From: Acytostelium subglobosum LB1
Lineage: Eukaryota; Evosea; Eumycetozoa; Acytosteliales; Acytosteliaceae
Reading direction: 5' to 3'
Length of the DNA stretch: 64,000 nt
Assembly (NCBI RefSeq): GCF_000787575.1
Contig: NW_012236531.1
Span: forward strand, 1,201,396-1,265,395
In this document: one piece after another, positions 11,664 to 22,550 of the stretch
Layout of the letters: each line of letters starts with the position of its first letter
Numbering within the stretch: position 1 is the stretch's first letter
The notes under the pieces: generated by a model
Databases searched by the model: none
What the model saw: only the letters and a program-made list of their open reading frames with translations
What the model was told of the DNA's origin: nothing
Program-made: the position numbers and the translations under genes

Positions 11664-14600
11664 ATGAATAATAATTATTATCTTACCTTATTATATTTGT
11701 TTGTGTCTGTGATGGCGGTGATGGCAGTCCCACCTCACACTCCATGTGCCTCCTACCAAACATTAGACGTGACATTCTTGAATACCAGTTGTGAGTCAAC
11801 TATTACATTCGCCGTTGATAACGTCAATGGCTATGATTCAATCGAGTTCAGTCCACAATTGATCACAACATCATTTTTGAACTACTCGAGTTTCATCATC
11901 TACTCCACCGTCACACCGGGCATGTACAACTTGACGGCCACCAAGGGCAAGTGCATCATGCACACCATGCTCGAGATTGCCGTGCCCTCCATCGTCATCA
12001 CCCAGCCAAAGTGCTTTGGCGGCCCACTCAAGATCAACGTCACTGGCTACATTGGAGACGTCGCCTACCATGTGGACAACGCCGACCCCGAGACCCACAA
12101 TGGATCATTCGTCTTTGAGAACGTATTGTCCAGTGCCATCTACCACTCGCTCAACATCAGGATTCCAAACTCTCCCTTTCCACAATGCTCCGTGCCCTTC
12201 AACTACGACCCAACCGCCAGCATTGCCCCCAAGTTAGTCATCACCCCACCCTTGTGCACCCTGGACACTGGAATGATCGCTGTGACCAACTTTGCCGAGT
12301 TCACCTCGCTCACACTCAAGATTGGTGATGGTATGAACATTACTGCGACCGCAGCTGGTGTGTTTGAGGACCTTAACTTGCCTAATGGTTCCCCCAACTC
12401 ATTCGTGATCTATGCCGTGTCTGCCCAGTGCTCGCACACGATTGTCTACCCTGGCATTCTCCTCCCCAGGATGCCATCCTTGCACTTGAGCTCCAGATCC
12501 TTGCCCTGCAACAACACTTATGGTCTCCACACGTTCACCAACAATGATGCTGGCCCCTTGCCCTTCACCATGGCCCTCCAAGACAGTCCAATTCTACTCG
12601 GTGTTGAGTACGCCATCCCCAGAGGCAGATTGCCCGTCACCTTCTCTGGCTGCCATGACCCAATCTTCTACGACTTTAGAAACTACTTCATGCCAGTGAC
12701 CCACACCATTGGAGAAAAAGGCCAGTACCCGACTTGTGATGACCACGCAATCGCCACCGTCTCCTACCCCGGCGACTACGCCAACTTGAACGTCTCTCCC
12801 AACCCCCTCGACTCGAACCATCAGATCAGTGTATTCAAACAAGAGGAGTACACTGCAACGTCCCAATGCTATGCCCTGACCAGCTACTTTGGCTACCCAA
12901 CCTATGGCCCCAACTACATAATCAACTCCACCGACTTCACCTGCGTTGGCGTGTACCAAGTCACCGTGTTGAACTACGAGATGTTCGACTCAATCTCCAT
13001 CAGCAACGTCGTCACCACCATCAATGCTGTCAATGGAGTGATGGATGGACTGTACCAGTCTGCAGGCTGGGTCCTAACCACCGTTGAGAAGGGATGCACC
13101 GGTGCCTCCACCCAACAAAACTCAGTCAAACTCCCAAGTGTAGCAATTGATGAATCCTTAGTCACCTATGAGGTTTCCAACGTCACTCAAGCACCTGGCG
13201 CCACATGTCTCTCTGACTACTCTGCCACCATCCATCCAGTCTACAAGGGTGTCAAGTCCTTGGTAGGCACTTTCATTCAATTCAACAACTCCAACAAGGG
13301 CTTCGTCCATCAGGTTGCCTTTGCAACCCAACATTGCATCCCTCAGCCCTTTACCTACAACACCCCAGGTATGTATCCCACGACCCATGAATCAATCAAT
13401 CACTTCCACATGATCATACATTAACTCAATCACTCAATCAATCAATCAATCCAACTTAGCCCCTGCAAATAATGCAAAGGCCACTGTTATTGAGCATGCC
13501 AAGTGTTTGCAAACATATGGATTGGTCAACATAACCTTTGCTGATATGTTGTACACTTTATCGTTCAATGGCACAGGCGTGCCAGTACTGCCATACGGCA
13601 CACCATATAAGATGCCCGTCGGTACCACCACCATTCATCTGATCTACGACCAATCATTCGATTGTGAGGAGACCATCTCTGTGACCATCAACCCAATCGA
13701 CACCACCACCGTCTTCCGCCTCAACATCACTCCACAAGATTCGTCCAACTGCAGTAATCCCTCTGCCAGGATCTCGTTCACCAACCCATGGTCCGAGTTC
13801 AACTGGGCCACCATCGAAGGCGAGGGCCCCATTTTCTTTGACAACGCCACTGGTGTGTGCGTGACCGGATCGACCAGGACTACACTCAAGTTTGATCACA
13901 AGACCTGTGGCGAGGGCCAGTTTGCCGAGTCCATCGTAGTCCCCACCGACAACCATGTAACAATCTCCTACAAGCCCATCTACAAGTCCAGTTGCGCCAG
14001 TCCAATCGACAGCAACACCAACGCTGGCTCATTGTCCATCGTGCACAACAATGGCATGAACATCACAGCCGACAATGTGTATGGTACCACCGATTTTAAC
14101 CTCATGTACAACAGGGAGACTGGTCTGATGTATGGCTTGCCACCTGGCAACCTCAGCGCCACCGTCCAGATGGGCTACTGCAACTGGAACTTCAACTATG
14201 TTCAGAAGTTTGACACCAAGCCAGTCTTCAAGGTCAACATCATCCAGATGCCAACCGCTGGAATGTACAATGGTATTGCCCAGATTGTCATGTTGCGTCA
14301 GGATATCTACATCGTGTCCGTCCAGGCTTCCAGCGGCTACTCCACCGCCGACCGCAGCCAGATCATCGGATGGAACTACTCCCCAGAGAGCCCCATCATG
14401 ACATTCTCCTTGCTCGAGTTTAGAGGATGTCGCTACCAATACAGCGTCAACCTGACCAGCCAAGTCACTATCACTGAGCCAAGGTACACGATCACCCCGC
14501 CAACTCAGTGTGGCGACAGAATGTTCAAGGTCCAGTTCGATCAGTTGAGTTTGCAGACCTTTGAGATCTTTGCCGCCGTGACTGTCCCAGATGTCAATGG

Positions 14601-15687
14601 AGTGGTCTTGGTCGATGTGTCCAACAATGACATGTCGCTCAGGTACCGACCCAGGTCCAACCCATTCTTGCCACCAATCGAGTCCAGTATCCATGAGTTG
14701 CAATTCTGGATGTCATCATTTGGCTCGCCCAACGTCCAGTACACCATCACCCCCGAGACATGCTATGGCGCAAGGGATGGAATGGTCACAATCTTCAACA
14801 CTGACCCATCGCTCATCTATGTGCTGTTCGACACCGAGTCAGACTACCAAGCCGACACTTTGACCGGTGAGAACACAGTCAAATTCAGATTCCTCACCAA
14901 TGGCCAATACCAAGTGTCCATCTTCAACTCCACCAACTCATACTGTGTGAAAAACTTTGTGGTCCAGATCCTTGCCAACGAGCCATCGCTGGTCATAGCC
15001 GCGCCAAACATCTGTGACAAGAACAAAGCCTCTTCATCCATCTCGCTCAGCGTCCTGCCCGCCACCCTCAGCGCCACCTACACAATCAACGGCAACAACG
15101 TCTCAGCTGTCACCAACAACGTCGCCCCAGGTACCTACACTGTTGTGGCCACCATCTCATCAGGTGTTTGCTCGCGTATTCTCAACCAAAAGGTGGTGAT
15201 CAAGCAGAAGTACCTCAACACGGACCAGACCATCTCGTTCCAATGTGGACAGCTCACTTTCTACCTGCCATCACATCCCGAGGGTTATGATCATTTGACC
15301 TTGATGAACAGCAAGAACCAGGCTGTCTCTGTTGACATTGCCACCAGTTCCTTCTTCAACTATATTAACCTCGACACTGATTCATACCGTGTGGTGACCA
15401 CTGATCTTACTGGATGCCAGGTGTCCACCGCTCCAGTCCAAGTGACATCATGCAATCCACCACCAGCCACCACCTCGTCCACGACATCCACCTCAACAAC
15501 CGGACAATCTACGACCACTTCCACAACCACCTCAGAGTCATCGACCACAACCACCACTGGCACTCCAACCACGACAACTTCGACAACGACTACTGGCACC
15601 ACCACAGGACTCAACAGCTCATCAAGAATCAATATTCCCGCACTCCTTCTGGTCATTGCGGCCCTGTCATCAATCATCCTATTCTAA
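11664..15687 (+). CDS. Paralogue C: secreted GPI-type modular repeat surface protein
   Basis: Intact in this sequence. Exons 11664-13368 and 13460-15687 (91-nt phase-1 intron, GTATGT donor, TTAG acceptor); 1310 aa with no frame problem. Signal peptide of about 22 residues (ending VMAV-P). Module openings include IVITQPKCFGGP and LVITPPLC in exon 1, and FDHKTCGEG, ITPPTQCG, ITPETCYGARDG, AAPNICD and QCGQL in exon 2. The stalk is Thr/Ser-rich, followed by GLNSSSR and a hydrophobic tail of about 17 residues typical of GPI-anchor addition. Third positions are strongly C-rich, as in the other three copies, which may reflect high expression. More similar to D than to A or B, so the array probably grew as two pairs. 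Ligand and process unknown. Confidence 0.9.
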
Positions 15688-16159
15688 TTTAATTATTTAA
15701 TTTCCAATAATAATATTATTTAATTTAATTTATTACAAATATAACTTAACTTTGATTGATATTTTGTGGGACCAGCTGATCAAATCATAAATTATTCCCA
15801 GTCCCATCACACGGGTAACCATTCTGGATTCATGATGGACTTTGCCTCCACATCACAAGCATCCAATTTTGGATTGTTTTTTTTCCACACGATCATAGGT
15901 TTTTGTCCGATTTTAGTTCGAATCGTGTGTGATTGATAGGACCTACCTCAGATTGGTGATGTCACACTTTGGTCCTTGCACCTCAGATCAAAAGGTAAGT
16001 CTTCACATCCCTTCAATCAATCGTCCAAACAGTCTGATCCATATTATTCGTTCAATCAATCAGTCCCAACTCCAAGACATACATGTGATCAACTTGCTAA
16101 TACTACATTATTCAATCATTCGTAGTTAACAAATAATTTTTATACATTATATATACATA
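15688..16159. other. Spacer between paralogues C and D
   Basis: 472-bp AT-rich spacer, no gene seen. It holds the bipartite motif (15905-15926), TTTGGTCC (15968-15975) and GATCAAAA followed by GGT (15986-15996). Confidence 0.5.
15905..15926 (+). promoter_or_regulatory. Bipartite dyad motif upstream of paralogue D
   Basis: GTCCGATT, 8 nt, AATCGT followed by GTG; matches the copy before paralogue C in both halves and in spacing. About 235 bp before the start codon. Confidence 0.4.
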
Positions 16160-19100
16160 ATGAGAACTACAACAATATTAATATTATTATGTATTACACT
16201 ATCGGTGTCGATGGCAGCACCCATTGAGGACCCATGTGAACAATATGAGACATTGGATATTGCATTCTTGAATTCAAGTTGTGATCCAACAGTTACGTTC
16301 AGTGTGAAGAATGATAATGGTTACGACTCAATCACATTCACTCCAGCATTGCCCATATCACATTTTATGAACTACTCCAGTTATTTCATATACTCCACTG
16401 TGACGCCAGGTATCTACAACCTCACTGCCATCAGTGGTCTCTGCAACCAGACTCGCACCCTCGAGATTGTGGTGCCATCCATCGTCATCACCCAACCCAA
16501 GTGCTTTGGAGGACCGCTCACCATCAATGCCACTGGCTACCGCGGCGAGGTCTCCTTCGCCGTCGATGACATGGACCTCGTCACCAAGAACAACTCATAC
16601 AACTTTGAATCAGACATGGACCCCAGTAGCATCCACCAACTGGTTGTGAGCGTCCCCAACGTTGGAGCACAGCCATGCAAAGTGTACTTCCCTTACGACA
16701 CGACCAACTCCTTCGCCCCCAAGCTGGTCATCACTCACCCCACGTGTGGCTTGTCCGATGGCAAGATCGTCGTGACCAACTTTGCCGAGTTCACCTCCAT
16801 CACACTCCAGTCCAACACAAACGACGACATCTTCCCTGATGCCAACGGAGTGTTTAGCAACCTCAACTCGACCACTGCCCGTGTCGTCAACTTTGGAATC
16901 TACGCCGAGTCTGCCAAGTGCTCGCACACCCTCCTGTACCCGGGCGTCCTCATTCCCTTCACGCCCACAATGACTCTGTCCGGCAGGGCTGTCGATGCTT
17001 GCAACAAGACCCATGGCATCTACAAATTTACCCTTACCGGCGCAACTAAAGTCTTGCCCGACGGGATGAACATCACAGTTGACGGCACCACAGTCGTTGA
17101 GCTGGGCGTTGAGTTTGTCTTCTCAGTTGGTTCCTACCAGGTTCAATTATCTACTTGCGCCGATCCTGTGACCTACGACTTTGCCAACTACTTCCTCCCC
17201 GTCACGCACACCATTGGCCCAAATGGTCAACAGCCAACATGCTCCGTAACCACCACCGCCACTGTCGCCTACCCATTCGACTATGCCAACCTCACGGTCA
17301 GCCCCACCAACCTTGACTCGAACCACCAGCTCCAGGTCATCCACGATCAGACCTACTTGGCAATGTCCAAATGCTTCCCCCAACAAAGCCGCTTTGCATA
17401 CCCCAAGGTGCACCCATACTACTACGTCAACTACACTGACACCTCCTGCATTGGCGTGTACCAAGTCACTGTCAGGAACTACGCAGCATTCGATTCGATC
17501 TTCATGAGCTACCAAGACATCATCAAGACTGCAGTCAATGGAGTGATCTATGATGTGTTCCTACCATTGACCGGGGACTGGGTGTTGACCACCATCGAGA
17601 AGGGCTGCACTGTTCAGCGCAACCTCACCGTCACACAGATCAATAATCCACTCGACAATGGCTACTTCACCTTTGAGATCACCAACGTCACTCAAGATGC
17701 CAATGCCGGTTGTCTCTCACCATACTCAGCCACGATCTATCCACACTACAAGGGTATTAGGTCCACACAAGGCACCTACGTCGAGTTCAACAACTCCAAC
17801 AATGGCTTCGTCCAAACAACCTACTTTGCTTCTGAACATTGTCCACCCACTCCAGTCATTTATCGCGAGCCAGGTATATATCTCACTCACCAATGCCATC
17901 ACATCTTATCATTTATTAACAACCTCTGGTCAATCAGCCCCACCAACCAATGCCCAGGTCACTGTCCACCAGCATGCTCCATGTCTGCAGACCGTGGGAT
18001 TGATCAACGTCACCTATACTGAGCCATTGTTGTACTTGTTGTTCAACGGGTCCAATGTTATTATCCGACCCTCTGGACAATTGTACGAGGTCCCAGTTGG
18101 TACTACTAATGTCAAAATCGTCTTTAAGGCTCCCAACTTCCAATGTCAACAAATCATTCCAGTTACTCTCCACGCCATCGACACCACCACCATCCTCAGT
18201 CTCCAAATCACGCCACAAGACTCTTCCAACTGCAGTGCTCCCAGTGGAAAGGTTATGTTTACCACGGCCTGGTCCAACTTCAACTCGGCCATGCTGCTAG
18301 GAGAGGAAGATGTCCCCTTTGACAATGTGACTGGTGTGGCTACAGTTGGAACATATTACACCAGTGCCAAGTTTGATCACAAGACTTGCGGAAAGGGAAT
18401 AATCAACAATGTGTTCATCCCCACCGACAACAAGGTCACCATCTCATTGACTCCACTGTACAAATCCAGTTGCAAGGACTCCACCTCAGCACCCAACTCA
18501 GCCCAGATCTCATTGTTGCACTCCAACGGCAGATACATCTACCCCGACAACATCTATTCTTTCTCGCCCGACTTTGACCTCAGCTACAACTTCTTCACTG
18601 GAGTCATCTATGGAATGCCACTTGGCAATCTAACTGCTAGAATAACCCATGATTACTGCCAGTGGGACTACAACTTTGTCCAAAACATCGACACCAAGCC
18701 AGTGTTCAAGGTCAACATTGTCAAGATGCCAACTGTTGGAATGCTCAATGGTGTTGCCCAGATTGTCATGCTCAGAGACGACCTCTATGTAGGTACCGTG
18801 CAGGCGTCAAGTGGATATGCCACTCCAGACCGTAGTCAGATCATTGGATGGGGCTACAACCATGAGCAGCCACTCATGAACTTCACCCTGTCAGAGGCTC
18901 CCATGGGATGTGTGTACAGGTACCAAGTCAACTTGACCAACGAGATCACTACGCCAAGGTACACGGTGATTGAGCCAACCGAGTGTGGTTCCAAGACCTA
19001 CCAGCTCAAGTTCGATCAGGTCAGCATGCAATTGTTTGAGATTTATGTCTCCGACACTGCTCCAGATATCAATGGTGTTGTCTCGGTCAACGCTTTCAAC

Positions 19101-20162
19101 AATGGAGGCTTGAAATTCAGGAGCATCGTCAACCCAGCTCTTGGCTTCACTTCCGTCCCCATCGTTGGACTGGTATCCTATTTAACATCATTTGGCAACA
19201 TTGAAGTCAAGTACACCACCACTCCAGAGACGTGTATCAGCTCCAGAGATGGAACTCTCACCATCACCAATGCCAACCCAGAGATCTACACCTATTCCCT
19301 CGTTAACACCGACAACAATTACCAGGCCGACACCTTGATCACCGGCAACACAGTTCAGTTCCGTTTCCTTGAGTCTAGCCTCTACATCCTCAATGTCTAC
19401 TTGTTCTCCAACCCATACTGTGTCAATAGCCAGATGGTCCTCGTCCCACAAACAGAGCCAGAGCTGGTCATTTCCGCACCAAACGTCTGCTCCGACGGCC
19501 AGAACTTTACTTCAATCTCCATGAGAATAGAGCCATCCACATTCACCGCCACCTACAAGATCAACGGTGATACAGTTAACCCTACAACCACCCATCTACC
19601 ACCTGGTACCTATGTTGTCGAGGCCTCCATCTCAGCTGGAGTGTGCTCTCGTTCTATCAACCAAAAGGTGACCATGCAGTATTCTGTCATTAGTGATACT
19701 CTGGCTTCATACCAATGTGGTCAGCTGTCCTACAACACTTATGCCGAACGCCAGTCCTACGCCAAGGTGCAATTGATTGACAGCAAGAATAATGTGGTCA
19801 AGGTGGACACTGAGATCCAATACCAGATGAACTACTTTAATCTTGACACTGGCTCATACAGAGTTATCACCACCGACATCTCTGGCTGCATGGTAGCCAC
19901 GAACCCAGTAGCTGTTACCTCATGCACTCCAGTCCCAAACTACCACCACTACCCACCGCCGCCACTACCCTCCACCACTGGACCATCTTCTACTACCACT
20001 AGCCAATCGACCACAACCACTGGACCATCTTCAACCACCACTACCGACAGCACCACCACAACTACTACTGGCACTACCAATGGACTAAATGGATCCTCCC
20101 AGACTACCGCCCCAACTGTCCTTATCCTCATGATCACATTCATTCTCCTCTCCCTTATTTAA
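16160..20162 (+). CDS. Paralogue D: secreted GPI-type modular repeat surface protein
   Basis: Intact. Exons 16160-17873 and 17938-20162 around a 64-nt phase-1 intron (GTATAT donor, TCAG acceptor); 1312 aa. Signal peptide of about 20 residues. Same module order as C: IVITQPKCFGGP, LVITHPTCG, VTHTIGPNGQQPTC, then FDHKTCGKG, QNIDTKPVFKVN, QMPT-like KMPTVG, TPETC, SAPNVC and QCGQL. A Pro/His run precedes the Thr-rich stalk; GLNGSSQ and a hydrophobic tail end the protein, fitting a GPI signal. N-glycosylation sequons are frequent. It converges on the RBR ligase gene, with 92 bp between the two stop codons. Closest to C. Function inferred only as an extracellular, membrane-anchored repeat protein. 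Confidence 0.9.
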
Positions 20163-20254
20163 GTTGATTAATAAATGTATTCTTACGACACTCAATCATT
20201 GGTTGTCGCTCTATCATTGGTTGGATGTTGGTGTTTATTTTGGTGCCTGCTCGA

Positions 20255-22054
20255 CTACGGAACAAGAAGGTTGTTTGGACCTCCACCATGTTGGACACAG
20301 CCACTGGGAGAGAAGTGCTTGGTACCTGTGATGATGGACTTGCAGAGGAAGCAGAGCTCAGCTTTGCATTGATAGCAAATGAGATGGTTGTTGTTGTTGT
20401 ATCGATACACTTTGGCCTTGCATCGCTTGCACTGTGCGTTACCAGTGACCTCGCCAAACAGATAGTGTTGGTTCTGCGGCAGACGTCTTCGTCGTCGCAT
20501 CTCATCTATCGCGCCAGGGAACTCGAATAGAATGCAGCTGGTGTCAAAATGTGAATAGCCGTCGATCCTGCGCAGACACACCCAACAGAACATTGTGTTA
20601 CATGATGTGCAACACACCTTGTTGCAGCCTTCAAACTTGTGGATGACGACTCCACATCCTGGACAAGGCTTGTAATCGCTTCCAAAGCGAACACGTGGCT
20701 CCACGCTGTTGGGATCATAATTGCATGGTGTTCCAGGATGCCATTTCTTTGAGCAGAGCATACACATCGCGTAATAACATGCTTCACAGAATGCTAAAGG
20801 AGTGAGAGTAAGTAAATGAATGATTGATTGATTGGATTCATTCCAAGACGATGATACTTACTTGACCTTGAATGTTGTTCGACCTTTGCCCACCCACGAC
20901 ATCGTTGGCACTCGAGGAAACCAGTGGTCTTCTTGATGGCGGCACAGTATTTGTTGAACTGGTCTGGTGAGACGTTCTTCTGAACCAGGTTCTGATCGAT
21001 CAGTTGACCACACTTGGGTGTCGAGCATCGAATGAGGTTGACGTCGCCACTCTCAATGTTGAGCATGATAACTTGTTTGGTGCATGTGTTGCACATGAAG
21101 TGACCACAGGGACAACAGGGAGCATTGAGTGCCGATCTCATCACAGAAGCACACGGGACATGTATGTGTCTCGCTGTTGAATATCTTCTTTGACTCGTGT
21201 GAGTTGTTGGCCAGGAGTAGAGGCAGACTTGACATTAGACTTGTCCAATCCTCGTGACACTCCCAGATACAGTGTTCAGCCAGCGGAGAGTCCAAGTCCA
21301 CTGGAGTGGACGTCAGTACCAACTCAGACTCGGTTGACAAGTGAGCAAATATATTGTTCTTTAACCAATCGATCAATGTAAACATGATGAGTTCGCCTTG
21401 ACTCCACATTGAGTTCATTTGAGTGATGATCCTATCCATCTGCTCAAGTGACAGCCCTGAGATCCGACACGCATGTGTGAGTATGGTGCACCAACTCGTA
21501 CTCTATGTATCAACTACCTATACTTACAACAACATGAAATGGACAACTTGGGCGGCAGGACTGGGTAACCGATTGGGAGATCGAATCCCAAGGTGACGGC
21601 TGGCAGACATACTACAGGATAGGATCGCTCGCTGGGTGCGGGTGCTACAGGGGCAGGGGCAGGGGCAGGTGCGACGGGTGCAGGGTCAGGTGCGACGGCG
21701 ACCGCGCCAGCAGCAGCGGTAGTAGTAGTGGTTGTTGTTTGTTGCTCATTGTCAACGACATGGTCATTGTCAATGTTGTTGTTTGGCGTAGTAGTCGTCC
21801 TCAGTACAAAGTTATCAGGTACAATTACATTGACCTTAATCTATTCAATCATGAATGAATGCATGTTAGTTGACTATTTCCAGTCGCGCTCCAATCATAA
21901 TGATCACCAACCAACTAACACCAACCTTGTAGAAGCTTGACTCTTCGTCAGCGATGAAGTTGTCAAAGAATATTGACTTTAGTATCTCAATCTCTTGAGA
22001 ACGTTCATCAGAGTTGATTAGACTTTCTATGGGATCATCTGAACTGCGTATCAT
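20255..22054 (-). CDS. RWD-RING-IBR-RING (RBR) ubiquitin ligase, RNF14-like
   Basis: Probable exons: about 21935-22054 (RWD start, ending FYK), about 21520-21860 (rest of RWD, with a Thr/Ala/Pro insert; reads YPVVCLPAVTLGFDLP), about 20866-21505, and 20255-20791. The last junction joins SRS to FCEACYYAMC. RING1 reads CPVCFCDEIGTQC... then PCGHFMCNTC; the IBR has CEACYY, CMLC and WHPGTPC; RING2 has CPGC then HKFEGCNKV, whose Cys is the expected catalytic thioester residue. A further Cys-rich zinc segment follows (CKRC...CYQC...CFLC). RNF14-type ligases transfer ubiquitin through the RING2 Cys. Oddities: RING1 is split by one extra base near 21112, and the RWD/RING splice near 21505-21525 cannot be placed cleanly because only about 25 nt would form the intron. 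Both may be sequence errors. Start is the first Met of the RWD exon. Confidence 0.75.
21112..21112 (-). other. One-base frame break inside RING1 of the RBR ligase
   Basis: On the minus strand the frame giving CDEIGTQCSLL runs out exactly where the next frame begins PCGHFMCNTC. Removing one base joins a textbook RING1, so this is either an assembly indel or a damaging mutation. Confidence 0.7.
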
Positions 22055-22550
22055 TGTGTTTACTTAATTGATCGAAATGTTTAAATGGTTAACGATCAAG
22101 TGTACATATTCGTGGAGTTATAATAACTAACTTCTATTATAATCAATATTTGTTTGATTGGTTTGTTTGTTGTTTATGTTGGAAGTTGCATCTGAAACAT
22201 GGAAGTGAATCGATTCGAATGTGTCCTCTTGGCGTGATGTTTTCTAGAAGATTGTGCTTTTGGAGTTTGTTTGAGAAAACACCTGGAAACTGAGAACTGT
22301 CATTTCGCCAACTTGAAACATTGGTGTCAGCAACCCTTCTCAATGATTACCCAACCAAATGTCCTTATTCTGTTTATTTACATGTACATATATCCATTCA
22401 TTGATCGATGATAGATAGATGGATTGATTGTTTGATTGATTGATTGATAGATCGGAGTGAGTCATTGTCAACAGTCACCTGTTAGACAACACGCACACAT
22501 GGATGGATGAAGTTGGGTAAGTTGGACGATGGGCGACGACGGAGGACGGA
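22055..22550. other. Spacer between RBR ligase and GCN2-like kinase
   Basis: 496 bp, AT-rich, with TTGATTGA runs near 22425-22447. It should hold the RBR promoter and the kinase 3' end. No further feature supported. Confidence 0.5.
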
